In this document: one piece after another, positions 55,601-61,217 of the stretch
Layout of the letters: every line of letters starts with the position of its first letter
Numbering within the stretch: position 1 is the stretch's first letter
Assembly: GCA_963920635.1 (NCBI GenBank)
Contig: OY987306.1
Span: 11,364,001-11,428,000 of the forward strand
DNA length: 64,000 bases
Source of the DNA: Pseudeuparius sepicola
Taxonomy: Eukaryota; Arthropoda; Insecta; Coleoptera; Anthribidae
Reading direction: 5' to 3'
Notes under the pieces: model-generated
Told to the model about the DNA's origin: nothing
The model's database searches: none
What the model saw: only the letters and a program-made list of their open reading frames with translations
Translations under genes and position numbers: made by a program

Positions 55601-58243
55601 AATTATTATTCTAAAAGGTCTGAAAAGTTTTATTTGAATTGTTTTAAATCTATAATATAGTCCCTTTGGAGCGGCAATAGCTATAAATTATTGAAGAACA
55701 GTTGCTTTCTCTTCTTCTAATTACTATTATCCATCAGGGCTGTAGCTAGAGGAGAGCCAGGGCGGGCAGTGCCCGCCCCAGAATTTGTTTTGCCAGCTCT
55801 CAAAATATCCTCCAAACATAAAAAATAAGAGCGTGTACAGTTAAAAATAACATATATTTTCGAATTCTTAAATAAAAGCACCCAACCTCAGCAACCAATT
55901 CATACCAATCGATTTATCGCTAGCGTCCTCTCTTTAACGAAGTCTTAAAGTGAATCGGTTGCGGTGTTTGGCTGCGGTACCTGGACCAACATTATATTGA
56001 AGAACTGTTCATAGCGCTGTTTCAAAAAAACCCACTGGCGCCACACGACGAAAAAATCGACAAGGTGTTAAAGACACCATTGTTGCAGTACTTTTTTTAA
56101 AGTAGTAGCATGCAAATGTGTCTGTTACAATGAATTTGGCTAGCTGTAATGTAAGTAAGTATAGAACGCATTAGATATTTCAGTTTCTTCTTTATGGCTT
56201 TGAGGCTTTAAACAAATGTTTATATTTTCATTCTTGCATATACGTTACAAAATACCCTTCCAAAATATATTATCTAGAGTTCTCGCTTCTTCGACTGGTT
56301 TAACAGATCGTTCCAAACAGTTCCAAAATAGTGTTTATTCTTCTACAATTCACGTAATGGTCTATGCATACGATTTTTTCATAAGCATGCAAATTTCATG
56401 TTATCACAAACAAATCTACCTATAAAAAGCTCTGTTAATATGACAAAACTGCGAAATATTTACCGCAAAGAAAACTCGTTACCGTAAAAAGAACGTAAAT
56501 TAATATAGCTGCGGATGTTTAAAATATGGGACATTCTATAACTACAGAATACCCTACCCATAACCTATACTAACTCTCCATTTTTTTTTCGTTGAATAGC
56601 GCCAATCCAGTCCGCAAAAAACAATGAAATATGACATCATGCTCGGGTCTTATTAATATAGTGTCAGTCCAGGCAATACCGCTGTATGTGAATCTACACC
56701 CGTCCTCAACGTTGCTCCATGAATCACGAGAGGATGGCAGATTTAGTGTTTTAAGCTTTTGAAAAAAATGAAACTAATAATATTGTTTTTGTCGCTTTTC
56801 TAAAATTTCGTTCAATTAAGAATAGAACATTATAGTTATTTTATTAAAGTAATAATTTTTATTTGCTTTTTTGCCTTTACGGCTAACGATGACGCTGAAA
56901 ACGGAGGTTGGTTTTTAATTTGTGATTTTTTTATATCCTATGCTATATAGTGCGATATCTATAGTGACAAAAAAAATGTGTTATTTTTCAATAATAAATT
57001 ATATTTTCACTTTCATAACTCAATAACAAAAAGGGCAGGTTTTAGGCAGAGTTGAACTGTGGGGGTTTGTTGCACGGTTTGACAATTGTATAGTCGAATA
57101 GGTTTGACCACAGATTATAGATGGGTTGACATTACAGTTTTAAAAGCAGTGCTTTTTTTAATTCTAATGTCAAATGTCAATGTTTGACAACAGCATTCGT
57201 TACGAGAAAATGTATGTACTAGGCAAGACCCGTAAAGTAAGAAGGTTACCTACCTCAGAGAAATAACCAAGGATAGAGGGAGTAAGAACAAAAAGTAAAC
57301 AGAGCCAACATCTTTTTGAGTGATGCCACGTTACTCCATTGTTTACAGCATTTCATTTCAAAATAGAAGGGTATACTAATGGCATTAAATGAAGGCACAC
57401 CTCCCATAAAGTTAAATTAACAAATATAGTTATTAATTCCTTGTATGTAACAATTTTAAACTAAAATTAAATTCCGCTGTAATTATAGTAGCTAATTATC
57501 GCTTTAATAAAATCGTCAACAGATACATCAAACCGCCCGACATGGCAACGCCGCCGTTGCCGCTGCGGGCGCCCCGTTCGTTACTCGGCGGTATTTGTTT
57601 TGTGTATGCCCAGCAAGTCAAGTTTTCCGATTGTTTACGTATGCATTTTCGTGTTTTCAATTGTTTTTCTGTTAATTTATAGGCTATTTATTAGTATTTA
57701 GGATATAGTGACTGATTTTGTATACAATGGGACGCAGAAAGTGGGTGGTGTGTGGCCAAATTGATATTTCTCAGGATATAACCTATCACAGGTAAACAAC
57801 TTTGTACACACGGGCCTAATGTTTATTTACTTCGGTAAATTTGCATAAGATGTTGGTTGACTACAGACGTGTGTATTTTGATGCCGTTGCTCCTCTATCC
57901 TTGGTTATTTCTCTGAGTTACCTACTATCGTAGACAGAGCGAATGCCAAAATAAAATGCATATTGTGTCCTATCGCCCTGCCTCAAATTATACCTGCCCG
58001 CCTCAAGTTTTGGTCCTAGCTACGGGCCTGTTATCTATACTCCCATTTTCTCTTACATCTCTAGCATACTTATTTATCTTGTTTTTAGGTTTGCTACTCT
58101 TCTGGCGCTGCGACTGTTGTACCTGCGAGGGCCTGGACCCGCCACCGATTAAGGTCAATCCCCTGCCGAACTCTTCGTCTACTCAGGCCATAATCTACGA
58201 GTATAAGGTCAACGTTGGGGAGGCCGCTGCAATTGCCAGATGA
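34499..58243 (+). CDS. Cationic amino acid transporter-like protein (SLC7/CAT, APC superfamily), 11 exons
   Basis: Join of 34499-34643, 39138-39421, 39672-39809, 39871-40025, 40123-40364, 46631-46780, 46838-47005, 47101-47333, 47384-47537, 47592-47777 and 58089-58243. The exons total 2010 nt and encode 669 residues. Every junction is GT/AG and the phases agree throughout. The product has many hydrophobic segments and, in exon 2, the motif HSLGEPWPDVLGVTIIVV, which I recognise from insect CAT-like permeases. Such proteins move cationic amino acids across membranes; the substrate here is inferred. CAT proteins are usually about 600-650 residues, so the length fits. A long acidic loop lies at about residues 429-505. 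The first membrane segment is short and the usual CAT motif after it (EFGARVPKAGS-like) is absent, so transport ability is uncertain. An acceptor AG directly precedes the ATG, so a 5' UTR exon, or further coding exons, may lie upstream. The introns are full of transposons. Confidence 0.82.
34644..35832 (+). other. Transporter intron 1, left part
   Basis: AT-rich intron sequence. The stretch ttttttccgccggctcagag (35370-35389) resembles 45340-45362, so a small repeat may be present. No gene. Confidence 0.4.
35833..37361. mobile_element. Tc1/mariner-type long-TIR element with a transposase N-terminal scrap
   Basis: The ends CAGTGACCGGCAGAAAGTTG and CAACTTTCTGCCGGTCACTG are exact inverses with TA on each side. 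The arms are about 500 bp. The unique centre (about 36345-36830) codes on the minus strand for an IS630-type helix-turn-helix. A CAGGGTGATCG string near 37038 in the right arm is extra. Confidence 0.8.
36257..36813 (-). pseudogene. IS630/Tc1-type transposase N-terminus (DUF4817-like HTH), internally deleted
   Basis: On the minus strand the frame includes MPALSVQDKVEIVLIHGDNY, then TSDIFNERHPDKNVNYSTVA, the pattern of the N-terminal helix-turn-helix of IS630-related insect transposases. After a frameshift near 36480 it continues with VPHRRNVTGNEDNEMDIVLS, the linker before the catalytic DDE domain, which is absent. The piece ends where the TIR arm begins. Confidence 0.65.
37362..38138 (+). other. 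Transporter intron 1, middle part
   Basis: No coding frame or repeat partner recognised. Confidence 0.4.
38139..38370. mobile_element. Single arm of the 2565-4070 type palindromic element
   Basis: It matches 3838-4070 from ctgtataatcagaaataacg to aaaactcaccctg, ending next to TA. The other arm is absent. Confidence 0.7.
38371..39137 (+). other. Transporter intron 1, right part
   Basis: It includes cgccatattggatttagtat, which echoes taaatccaatatagcggatg near 12510 in inverse orientation. Otherwise featureless. Confidence 0.35.
39138..39421 (+). CDS. Transporter exon 2 (residues 49-143)
   Basis: The acceptor is tttccag and the donor gtaagt. The first two bases complete a GCT codon begun in exon 1. 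The exon contains two hydrophobic segments (LYFLIIWLDILTNLVAA and VLGVTIIVVITVMFMVGL) around the diagnostic stretch FLFGLEQHSLGEPWPDV. This is the best evidence for CAT family membership. Translation past the donor continues briefly into the intron, but splicing to exon 3 in phase 0 restores the family pattern. Confidence 0.85.
39672..39809 (+). CDS. Transporter exon 3 (residues 144-189)
   Basis: The acceptor is ttccattacag and the donor gtagat. The exon is exactly 46 codons, phase 0 on both sides. It encodes a membrane segment (ISTLLLIALLCNFAFFTTIG) and then the loop VTKFWKWCENFK, which fits the region after the LE(K/E)S segment in CAT proteins. Confidence 0.8.
39871..40025 (+). CDS. Transporter exon 4 (residues 190-240, plus two bases of codon 241)
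   Basis: The acceptor is catcttttag and the donor gtaagt. A 61-base intron separates it from exon 3. The exon encodes VLRASALCSFAFVHSIPKKP and a membrane segment (LYTLVVNPMIFYTVIAIIFS). It ends two bases into an Arg codon that exon 5 completes. Confidence 0.8.
40123..40364 (+). CDS. Transporter exon 5 (residues 241-321)
   Basis: The acceptor is gatatttcag and the donor gtaagg. The exon encodes ELPGTAIPLIQVFENRDVDW, a form of the conserved CAT segment that runs into a long membrane helix. It then encodes TETLPTVYMAFVKLASKEW and the start of another helix. A 6.3-kb intron with three transposons follows. Confidence 0.83.
40365..41076 (+). other. Transporter intron 5, first part
   Basis: AT-rich intron with an aaacagggtgtcagaataag terminus-like string at 40492. 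No coding. Confidence 0.4.
41077..42286. mobile_element. Long-TIR CAGGGTGTAACT element (copy 2), complete, 1.2 kb
   Basis: The left cagggtgtaactaaactgat and right atcagtttagttacaccctg are exact inverses with TA on both sides. The arms are about 465 bp. The centre (about 41541-41795, minus strand) codes in two frames for FSFEELTDMYFCYGLANGNN, an N-terminal helix-turn-helix start, and RKRVVACIER...HSEHL, a transposase C-terminus. An internal deletion has joined the two. Confidence 0.8.
42569..43627. mobile_element. Long-TIR CAGGGTGTCCGG element, 1.06 kb
   Basis: The left cagggtgtccggaaattacg and right cgtaatttccggacaccctg are exact inverses. Arms of several hundred bases include a second internal terminus-like pair (acagggcgttgaacttcat). 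The 143-codon frame at 42672 runs through an arm and is not considered a gene. Confidence 0.78.
43735..44525. repeat. Inverted-repeat element in transporter intron 5
   Basis: The left arm (ttctatatttttgagtttagg, gttgtagaagccaaagcaag, ctgctcattgtcacaattt) is mirrored at 44340-44525. Inside lies atacagagtgttccagcgg, the terminus of another element at about 43936. Confidence 0.65.
44526..45029 (+). other. Transporter intron 5, stretch before the third MITE copy
   Basis: The last 35 bases (cggcgtaaaccctgcagattg) duplicate part of the following MITE. The remainder is featureless. Confidence 0.35.
45030..45809 (+). mobile_element. MITE with AGACTACGTTTAT-type ends (copy 3), expanded
   Basis: The left part (45030-45235) and right part (45690-45809) match the element at 4175-4474. 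About 450 bp between them are not in the other copies. The termini are agactagtatgtttatctc and gagataaacgtagt. Confidence 0.6.
45810..46426 (+). other. Transporter intron 5, last part
   Basis: Short frames without motifs. Nothing recognised before the hairpin at 46427. Confidence 0.35.
46427..46499. repeat. Short hairpin, 22-bp stem, upstream of transporter exon 6
   Basis: The left arm atcttcatccctacgacaca and right arm tgtgacgtagggatgaagat pair with a single mismatch across 22 bases, around a loop of about 29 bases. This could be a very small MITE or a microRNA-precursor-like fold. No expression evidence. Confidence 0.6.
46631..46780 (+). CDS. Transporter exon 6 (residues 322-371)
   Basis: The acceptor is attgttttag and the donor gtatgc. 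The exon encodes GSLAAILSFACPLSLLIKLL and ends in VVYNRYKPEVFHDD. The RYKPE motif matches the CAT signature after the helix that precedes the large cytoplasmic loop. The phase (two bases in, one base out) agrees with both neighbours. Confidence 0.83.
46838..47005 (+). CDS. Transporter exon 7 (residues 372-427), cytoplasmic loop
   Basis: The acceptor is ataattctag and the donor gtagga. The exon encodes a hydrophilic, Ser- and Lys-rich loop (for example SVLERIKSCFGQKSNYVHRL) with no membrane segment, as expected for the variable cytoplasmic loop of CAT proteins. It ends one base into a codon that exon 8 completes as Gly. Confidence 0.72.
47101..47333 (+). CDS. Transporter exon 8 (residues 428-505), acidic loop
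   Basis: The acceptor is agcatcttcag and the donor is probably gtagaa after CTTAAG, because only that donor keeps exon 9 in frame. The exon encodes an acidic, Ser-rich stretch (CSDNEDEHDLEVVSCNDDDS) just before the next membrane block. This loop is variable in the family. Translating through the donor adds 11 codons and then a stop. Confidence 0.72.
47384..47537 (+). CDS. Transporter exon 9 (residues 506-556)
   Basis: The acceptor is gattttattttag and the donor gttcgt. The exon encodes GKFNEPRPSTRVTSLVVSMC and runs into a membrane helix (LAVILVASINISLYNF), then a short loop ending YWPDVVG. It is the start of the C-terminal membrane block of a CAT protein. Confidence 0.78.
47592..47777 (+). 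CDS. Transporter exon 10 (residues 557-618)
   Basis: The acceptor is ttcattttag and the donor gtaaat. The exon encodes two membrane segments (ILCVVVMLAMP and the region LPSFLFPICHTLSIVVNLIL) and ends GIIFWILAG. This fits the last helices of a CAT permease. The following intron is 10.3 kb and carries several transposons and a tandem array. Confidence 0.8.
47778..48589 (+). other. Transporter intron 10, left part
   Basis: It contains a single CAGGGTGTGCCAG terminus at 47840 with no obvious partner. A 105-codon frame at 48163-48480 has no recognisable motif and no support as an exon. Confidence 0.4.
48590..48717 (-). mobile_element. Terminal fragment of a CAGGGTGATTCAGTC element
   Basis: On the minus strand it reads cagggtgattcagtcatgat, then tactaaaaaggaaag, and matches 58848-58900 and 59450-59500 after their termini. 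Only one end is present. Confidence 0.5.
48722..50602. mobile_element. 1.88-kb element with CCCAAGTAGCAA ends and dense subterminal motifs
   Basis: The left CCCAAGTAGCAAAG and right TTGTTACTTGGG are inverted, with TA on each side. Both subterminal regions (48770-49140 and 50395-50590) are packed with ctataaacgtt / gttttataag / ttatagaacgt motifs in both orientations, probably transposase-binding sites. A coding remnant lies near 49307-49585. Confidence 0.72.
49307..49585 (+). pseudogene. Unknown coding remnant inside the CCCAAGTAGCAA element
   Basis: ATG at 49307 gives MGAFRRKLKKNYHLIQQNIY and then a stop. After a frameshift near 49385 an open frame continues (NSFSCVVYAADDCNFHQKSS, ETEKIELREHLNYLIHPKIK) to TAA at about 49585. 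It looks like degraded protein code of the element or a captured gene. Family unknown. Confidence 0.4.
50816..52564. mobile_element. Tc1/mariner-type long-TIR element, 1.75 kb, with an HTH scrap
   Basis: The left cagggtgattcacgtaagtg and right cacttacgtgaatcaccctg are exact inverses with arms of about 600 bp. The insertion splits a 454-bp unit. The neighbouring unit shows the empty site ataatatagtccc, so TA was duplicated. The centre (about 51430-51950) holds a transposase N-terminal scrap on the minus strand. Confidence 0.85.
51669..51851 (-). pseudogene. IS630-type transposase N-terminus scrap
   Basis: A 60-codon frame starts MTRMAQINYFNEDILNMFYT and continues RVFNERHLHLPPLTKRKFRK, the N-terminal helix-turn-helix pattern (DUF4817-like) of IS630-related insect transposons. 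The catalytic domain is absent. It sits at the centre of the long-TIR element, like the scraps at 36257-36813 and about 41600-41745. Confidence 0.62.
57244..57925. mobile_element. Nested TIR segment containing a CpG-rich stretch and a THAP-like exon
   Basis: The left ggttacctacctcagagaaa (then taaccaaggatagag) is mirrored by ctctatccttggttatttctctgagttacctac on the right. The interior includes a CpG-rich stretch (57536-57600: gccgccgttgccgctgcggg), rare in this window. Confidence 0.6.
57727..57791 (+). pseudogene. THAP-domain first exon (captured or transposon-derived)
   Basis: ATG starts MGRRKWVVCGQIDISQDITY, then HR and a gtaaac donor. THAP domains begin M-x(2-5)-C-x-x-C-G and have (I/V)T-x-H-R-F near residue 20. 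Here the first Cys is Trp, so zinc binding would be lost. THAP domains occur in P-element transposases and many host proteins; the source is unknown. Confidence 0.5.
58089..58243 (+). CDS. Transporter exon 11 (residues 619-669 and stop)
   Basis: The acceptor is gtttttag. The phase matches exon 10, giving GLLLFWRCDCCTCEGLDPPP and then a cytoplasmic tail to TGA at 58241-58243. The link to exon 10 across 10.3 kb is inferred from phase, the continuing helix and the absence of a better exon between them. The acceptor lies 50 bases downstream of a hAT element's target duplication. The frame continues after the stop for 30 sense codons to TAG at 58334-58336. Confidence 0.65.
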
Positions 58244-58336
58244 CAGGACGAAGAGTGGGACGACTGCGACGATGCTGACTCCGAAACCGAGTACCTAATC
58301 AAAAATATCTTAGTTCCTTGCCTGGAAGGACATTAG
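58244..58336 (+). other. In-frame extension after the transporter stop
   Basis: Thirty sense codons follow the TGA and end at TAG (58334-58336). They are acidic (QDEEWDDCDDADSETEYL) and look like a protein tail rather than AT-rich 3' UTR. The stop context is TGA followed by C, a known leaky context. Either programmed readthrough or a recent nonsense change in the last exon would explain it. Confidence 0.5.
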
Positions 58337-58811
58337 TCCGAGCCTAAGTGTTTTAGACGTCTATAAAATGTTTTCATTGGCTAATGCTGAAAACAGTGAT
58401 ATACAACAGGAATGTTTAAGAGTTCTTGTTTGGTCGTTTACTAACTGGAGTATTTTTCTCGAAACTAAATGTAAACTAGAATATAATTAGAATAAGTGTC
58501 TCGTTAAGAGTTTTATTATTTGTTTTGGAGAAGTCTACGGACAATTTTTTGTAAGCAATTTAAGGAAAAACAAGTTTCAACGGTACCACTTAATCAGTTA
58601 AATTGCTGCACCTATGAACATAATATATCTTGTATCTTAATTTGAGCAATCAAATTGGAAATATATTATGCTTTATTTTTCAGTAGCCACCGATCTTATT
58701 ATTTTCCATCCCTTTTGCTTAAAGTGACGACTTACTTCGTTTTTATTAGTTTATACCTATTGATATAGTATAGGTACAATATTTGTTGATACAGAACTTC
58801 AAGAAGACCCC
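58337..58811 (+). other. Region downstream of the transporter gene
   Basis: Probable 3' UTR and intergenic sequence. No clear AATAAA signal is seen in the first 300 bases, and no coding frame. Confidence 0.4.
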
Positions 58812-59587
58812 TGATGTACTTTCTTGGAATTGGCCGCATTCAATGATTCAGTCATGATGTAAAAAATGCCTACTAAAAAGGAAAGGAAGATACGAAAAAA
58901 ATTGCCGAAGTCTAAAACACCGGCCACCAGTGCCGAATCGAAGGTAGAGGGAAGTGCACGTGCGTTGGTACTCTCTGACCCGCGGATCCGCGCTGTGTAC
59001 CGCTGCTACCGCCAGGTTCTTGGATAGCATAATCACCATGCTCGTGCTCCCACATACCGTGTACGACAGGCGACAACGCAGGTAGAATCCGCCTGCTGCA
59101 CGAGAAAATTGCAACAATCTTATGGAAATGCCCCCATTATGAATTGTCAGTTTTATTATACGTTATTACTCTATCATAACAGATTTCTTATAATGAATAG
59201 AGGATGCTAAGTTCTGACGCTCACCACCAGAATAAATTTGTGTGTTTAATCTGTGTAGTCAAGAGTCAAGTTACTGGTGGCGTTTTATGCGCAGTATTAA
59301 TTAATGTTCAACACATTTTTGGACATTAAAATGATATTGTTTACAAGAGAAGAAAACGATTTACATTTTAAAATCAAAAAGCGAGTCAAAAAGATAATAA
59401 ATTAACTTAGACCATGATGTACTTTCTTGGAATTGGCCGCATTCAATGATTCAGTCATGATGTAAAAAATGCCTACTAAAAAGGAAAGGAAGATACGAAA
59501 AAAATTGCCGAAGTCTAAAACACCGGCCACCAGTGCCGAATCGAAGGTAGAGGGAAGTGTACGTGCGTTGGTACTCTCTGACCCGCG
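58812..59587 (+). repeat. Direct duplication, copies about 602 bp apart; second copy cut by gypsy
   Basis: About 175 bp at 58812-58986 recur at 59414-59587 with very few changes. Copy 1 continues past cccgcg into other sequence. Copy 2 stops at the same cccgcg, exactly where the gypsy LTR begins, so copy 1 shows the uninterrupted site. The 385 bp between the copies (59029-59413) hold nothing I recognise. Confidence 0.6.
58867..59028 (+). pseudogene. Short Lys-rich frame in duplicated repeat DNA (first copy)
   Basis: A 53-codon frame begins MPTKKERKIRKKLPKSKTPA and stops at 59026-59028. The same start recurs at 59469, and the flanking bases (gattcagtcatgatgtaa) match the terminal region of the transposon fragment that ends at 48717. 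I therefore take it as transposon-derived rather than a host gene. Confidence 0.3.
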
Positions 59588-59790
59588 AGTTATGTTCATC
59601 GACCCCACAGCACACCGACCTGGACGAAAACCCCAAATCAGCGGAATCAGCTTTTTATTTTTCGTACACCGCATTTCCAATTTATATAAATATCGCGACC
59701 GCAATTAATCGATCAGTAATAGTAATAGTTTATACCCTACGTTCAATAAACCTTTTTAAAAACGAAGATTTTCGACCCCGGAACATAACT
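59588..59790 (+). repeat. 5' long terminal repeat of a gypsy-type retrotransposon
   Basis: The LTR starts with AGTTATGTTC and ends with the exact reverse complement GAACATAACT, giving 203 bp. A TATA-like box (tttatataaa) is at 59681-59690 and an AATAAA signal at 59745-59750. A primer-binding-site-like TGGCGCTGCGAACAGG begins at the last base. The 3' LTR lies outside the window, so I cannot compare the pair. Confidence 0.75.
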
Positions 59791-59807
59791 GGCGCTGCGA
59801 ACAGGAT
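59790..59807 (+). promoter_or_regulatory. Primer binding site of the gypsy-type element
   Basis: TGGCGCTGCGAACAGGAT directly follows the LTR end. The leading TGGCGC would pair with a tRNA 3' end (GCGCCA). Many insect gypsy elements carry a similar TGGCGC start at this place. Confidence 0.6.
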
Positions 59808-59964
59808 AGCTGCACGGAATCCAAAGGAGGATCATCGGTTCGTCTCAACGATTTGGCAGTTATCAACGACCTGGGAGAAGAAACCTGTGCAGAGATTGGA
59901 GAACCATACGGCAGGGATGTCCAGAGCGATTCTTCTTGTCCTGTAAGTTCACTTCCTTTTTCTC

Positions 59965-60105
59965 ATGAGTTCTGATTACCCTGAAGGTTCATTATTAGAA
60001 GATTTAGCTCATTTTTCTATTACTCCAAAAGCTCCTAAACAAAAACCTCGTTTTAAACCATATTCTAAAAATTTATCTGAAGATTTAAAAACCCTCAAAT
60101 TTTAA
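59965..60105 (+). CDS. Small open frame in the gypsy leader (46 codons)
   Basis: This frame begins at an ATG 33 codons upstream of the gag stretch and stops at TAA after a run of four T. It is rich in Lys and Pro. The gag frame is open just downstream, so a one-base change in the T run would turn this into the N-terminus of Gag. It may therefore be either a true upstream frame or a broken Gag start. Confidence 0.4.
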   Translation: MSSDYPEGSLLEDLAHFSITPKAPKQKPRFKPYSKNLSEDLKTLKF

Positions 60106-60137
60106 TTTCTCAGCCCTCAACTTCAAAAACTCAAGAA

Positions 60138-61217
60138 ATGGCTTTAACAAATACCGACATTAATAATTTGTGCAACACTCTTCCAGAATATAAACCGGGA
60201 GATAACCTCTCCACATTTATAAATTCAGTTGATAATTTAATTGCTTTTTTCACTCAACAAGGTGCTAATGCCACTCAACTATATATAATTAACACTCATA
60301 TCGTTTCCAAAATTAAAAATGAGGCTCGTGATTTCTTAAATTTACACAATAAAACTTCTTGGGCAGAAATAAAGCCCCTTTTACTCCAAAAATATGGCGA
60401 CCGTCGCACAGAAGAAATTTTATTAACACAATTAACCACCACAGTTCAAAAGCGTTCTGAATCTTATGATGACTATTACAACCGAATAACTTTAGCACTT
60501 AATGATCTTTTACAGCATGTTTCTTTACATGAAAATAACGCTCAGGCAATCGAGTTTAAAGCTTCGTTTTTCAGAAAACAAGCCCTTAGAACATTTTGTA
60601 CTGGCATAAACAATCCCTATTGCGATCATTTATCTCATTTTGAATTAAACTCTCTCGACGAAGCACTTCAAAAATGCATAGCTTTAGATAACCACAAACA
60701 GCAACAGCAATATATGTCTTATCTTAAATCTACCACCTATCCCCGCGATTATCAAAGAAACAGTCAACCTACCACTACCAATCGCCCTACTAATCAAAAT
60801 CCTCAACCACCTCGCAACCCACAACCTAATCATAATACGAATATGAACCCAAATTTTAATCAACAATTCCCTCAAAACTTTAATCAAGGTCCTTCAAACT
60901 CACCTAGAAATTTTGGCAACACAAATAGGCCCATTCCTCAAAGACAAAACCCTCCACCTAATAGACAAGTATTCAGCCCACCATCTAATAGACCCAACAA
61001 TAATTACTTCCAAAATCAATATCGTCCAACTCCAACTCCTATGTCCATAACTTCAAAATTGCCGTCACAGCAAACTTACAAACAAACCCCAATGTCCACA
61101 CGTACTTTCCATAATAATATAGAATGCGATTCCAATTTAGAAACCGAAGAATACTTTTCCGAAAATTTTCGAGAACAAGCCTCGGAATCTCCTCCCAATC
61201 CCGAATTATCGAATTAA
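60138..61217 (+). CDS. gag: Gag of a gypsy-type LTR retrotransposon
   Basis: A 359-codon frame lies between the LTR and pol. Residues 1-190 form a helical capsid-like region with NKTSWAEIKPLLLQKYGDRR, typical of the insect gypsy Gag family. Residues 200-310 are a low-complexity Asn/Pro/Gln/Arg tail, a likely RNA-binding region. I see no CCHC zinc knuckle, as in several insect gypsy lineages. The pol frame overlaps the 3' end by about 100 bases in the -1 frame, and a slippery heptamer lies in that overlap. The start at 60138 is the first ATG of the long frame; a longer N-terminus may have been lost (see the leader frame at 59965). Confidence 0.85.
   Translation: MALTNTDINNLCNTLPEYKPGDNLSTFINSVDNLIAFFTQQGANATQLYIINTHIVSKIKNEARDFLNLHNKTSWAEIKPLLLQKYGDRRTEEILLTQLTTTVQKRSESYDDYYNRITLALNDLLQHVSLHENNAQAIEFKASFFRKQALRTFCTGINNPYCDHLSHFELNSLDEALQKCIALDNHKQQQQYMSYLKSTTYPRDYQRNSQPTTTNRPTNQNPQPPRNPQPNHNTNMNPNFNQQFPQNFNQGPSNSPRNFGNTNRPIPQRQNPPPNRQVFSPPSNRPNNNYFQNQYRPTPTPMSITSKLPSQQTYKQTPMSTRTFHNNIECDSNLETEEYFSENFREQASESPPNPELSN
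61163..61169 (+). promoter_or_regulatory. Candidate -1 ribosomal frameshift site (A AAT TTT)
   Basis: Read in the gag frame, the bases are A AAT TTT, which fits the X XXY YYZ rule for -1 slippage. The site lies inside the gag/pol overlap (pol frame open from 61118, gag stop at 61215-61217). Slippage here moves ribosomes into pol. I did not model a downstream stem or pseudoknot. Confidence 0.5.

Larger units (their letters stand above)
50628..55934. repeat. Tandem array with a 454-bp unit
   Basis: Units recur at 453-454 bp, for example at the string ccattctgccgcattctcct (53204, 53662, 54116, 54569, 55023). About seven units are seen, the first ones more diverged and the last grading into the 55735 element. 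Each unit has a flank part (taaatctataatatagtccc, then tttggagctgcaatagc), the 8-bp ttatccat, and the first 230 bp of a hAT-type end (CAGGGCCGTAGCTAG). The first unit is split by the 1.75-kb element at 50816-52564. The 67-77 codon minus-strand frames here are repeat sequence, not genes. Confidence 0.88.
55735..58030. mobile_element. hAT-type element, 2.3 kb, next to the tandem array
   Basis: The left CAGGGCTGTAGCTAG and right CTAGCTACGGGCCTG are inverted. The flanks are ttatccat (55727-55734) and ttatctat (58031-58038), an 8-bp duplication with one mismatch. The first 200 bp equal the hAT part of the array units. No hAT transposase. A nested TIR segment with a THAP-like exon lies at 57244-57925. 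The right end is 58 bp from transporter exon 11. Confidence 0.75.

Noticed and set aside
59469..59708. 79-codon frame spanning the gypsy LTR start
   Set aside because: Half lies in duplicated transposon-derived sequence and half in the LTR, so the frame is an accident of the insertion.
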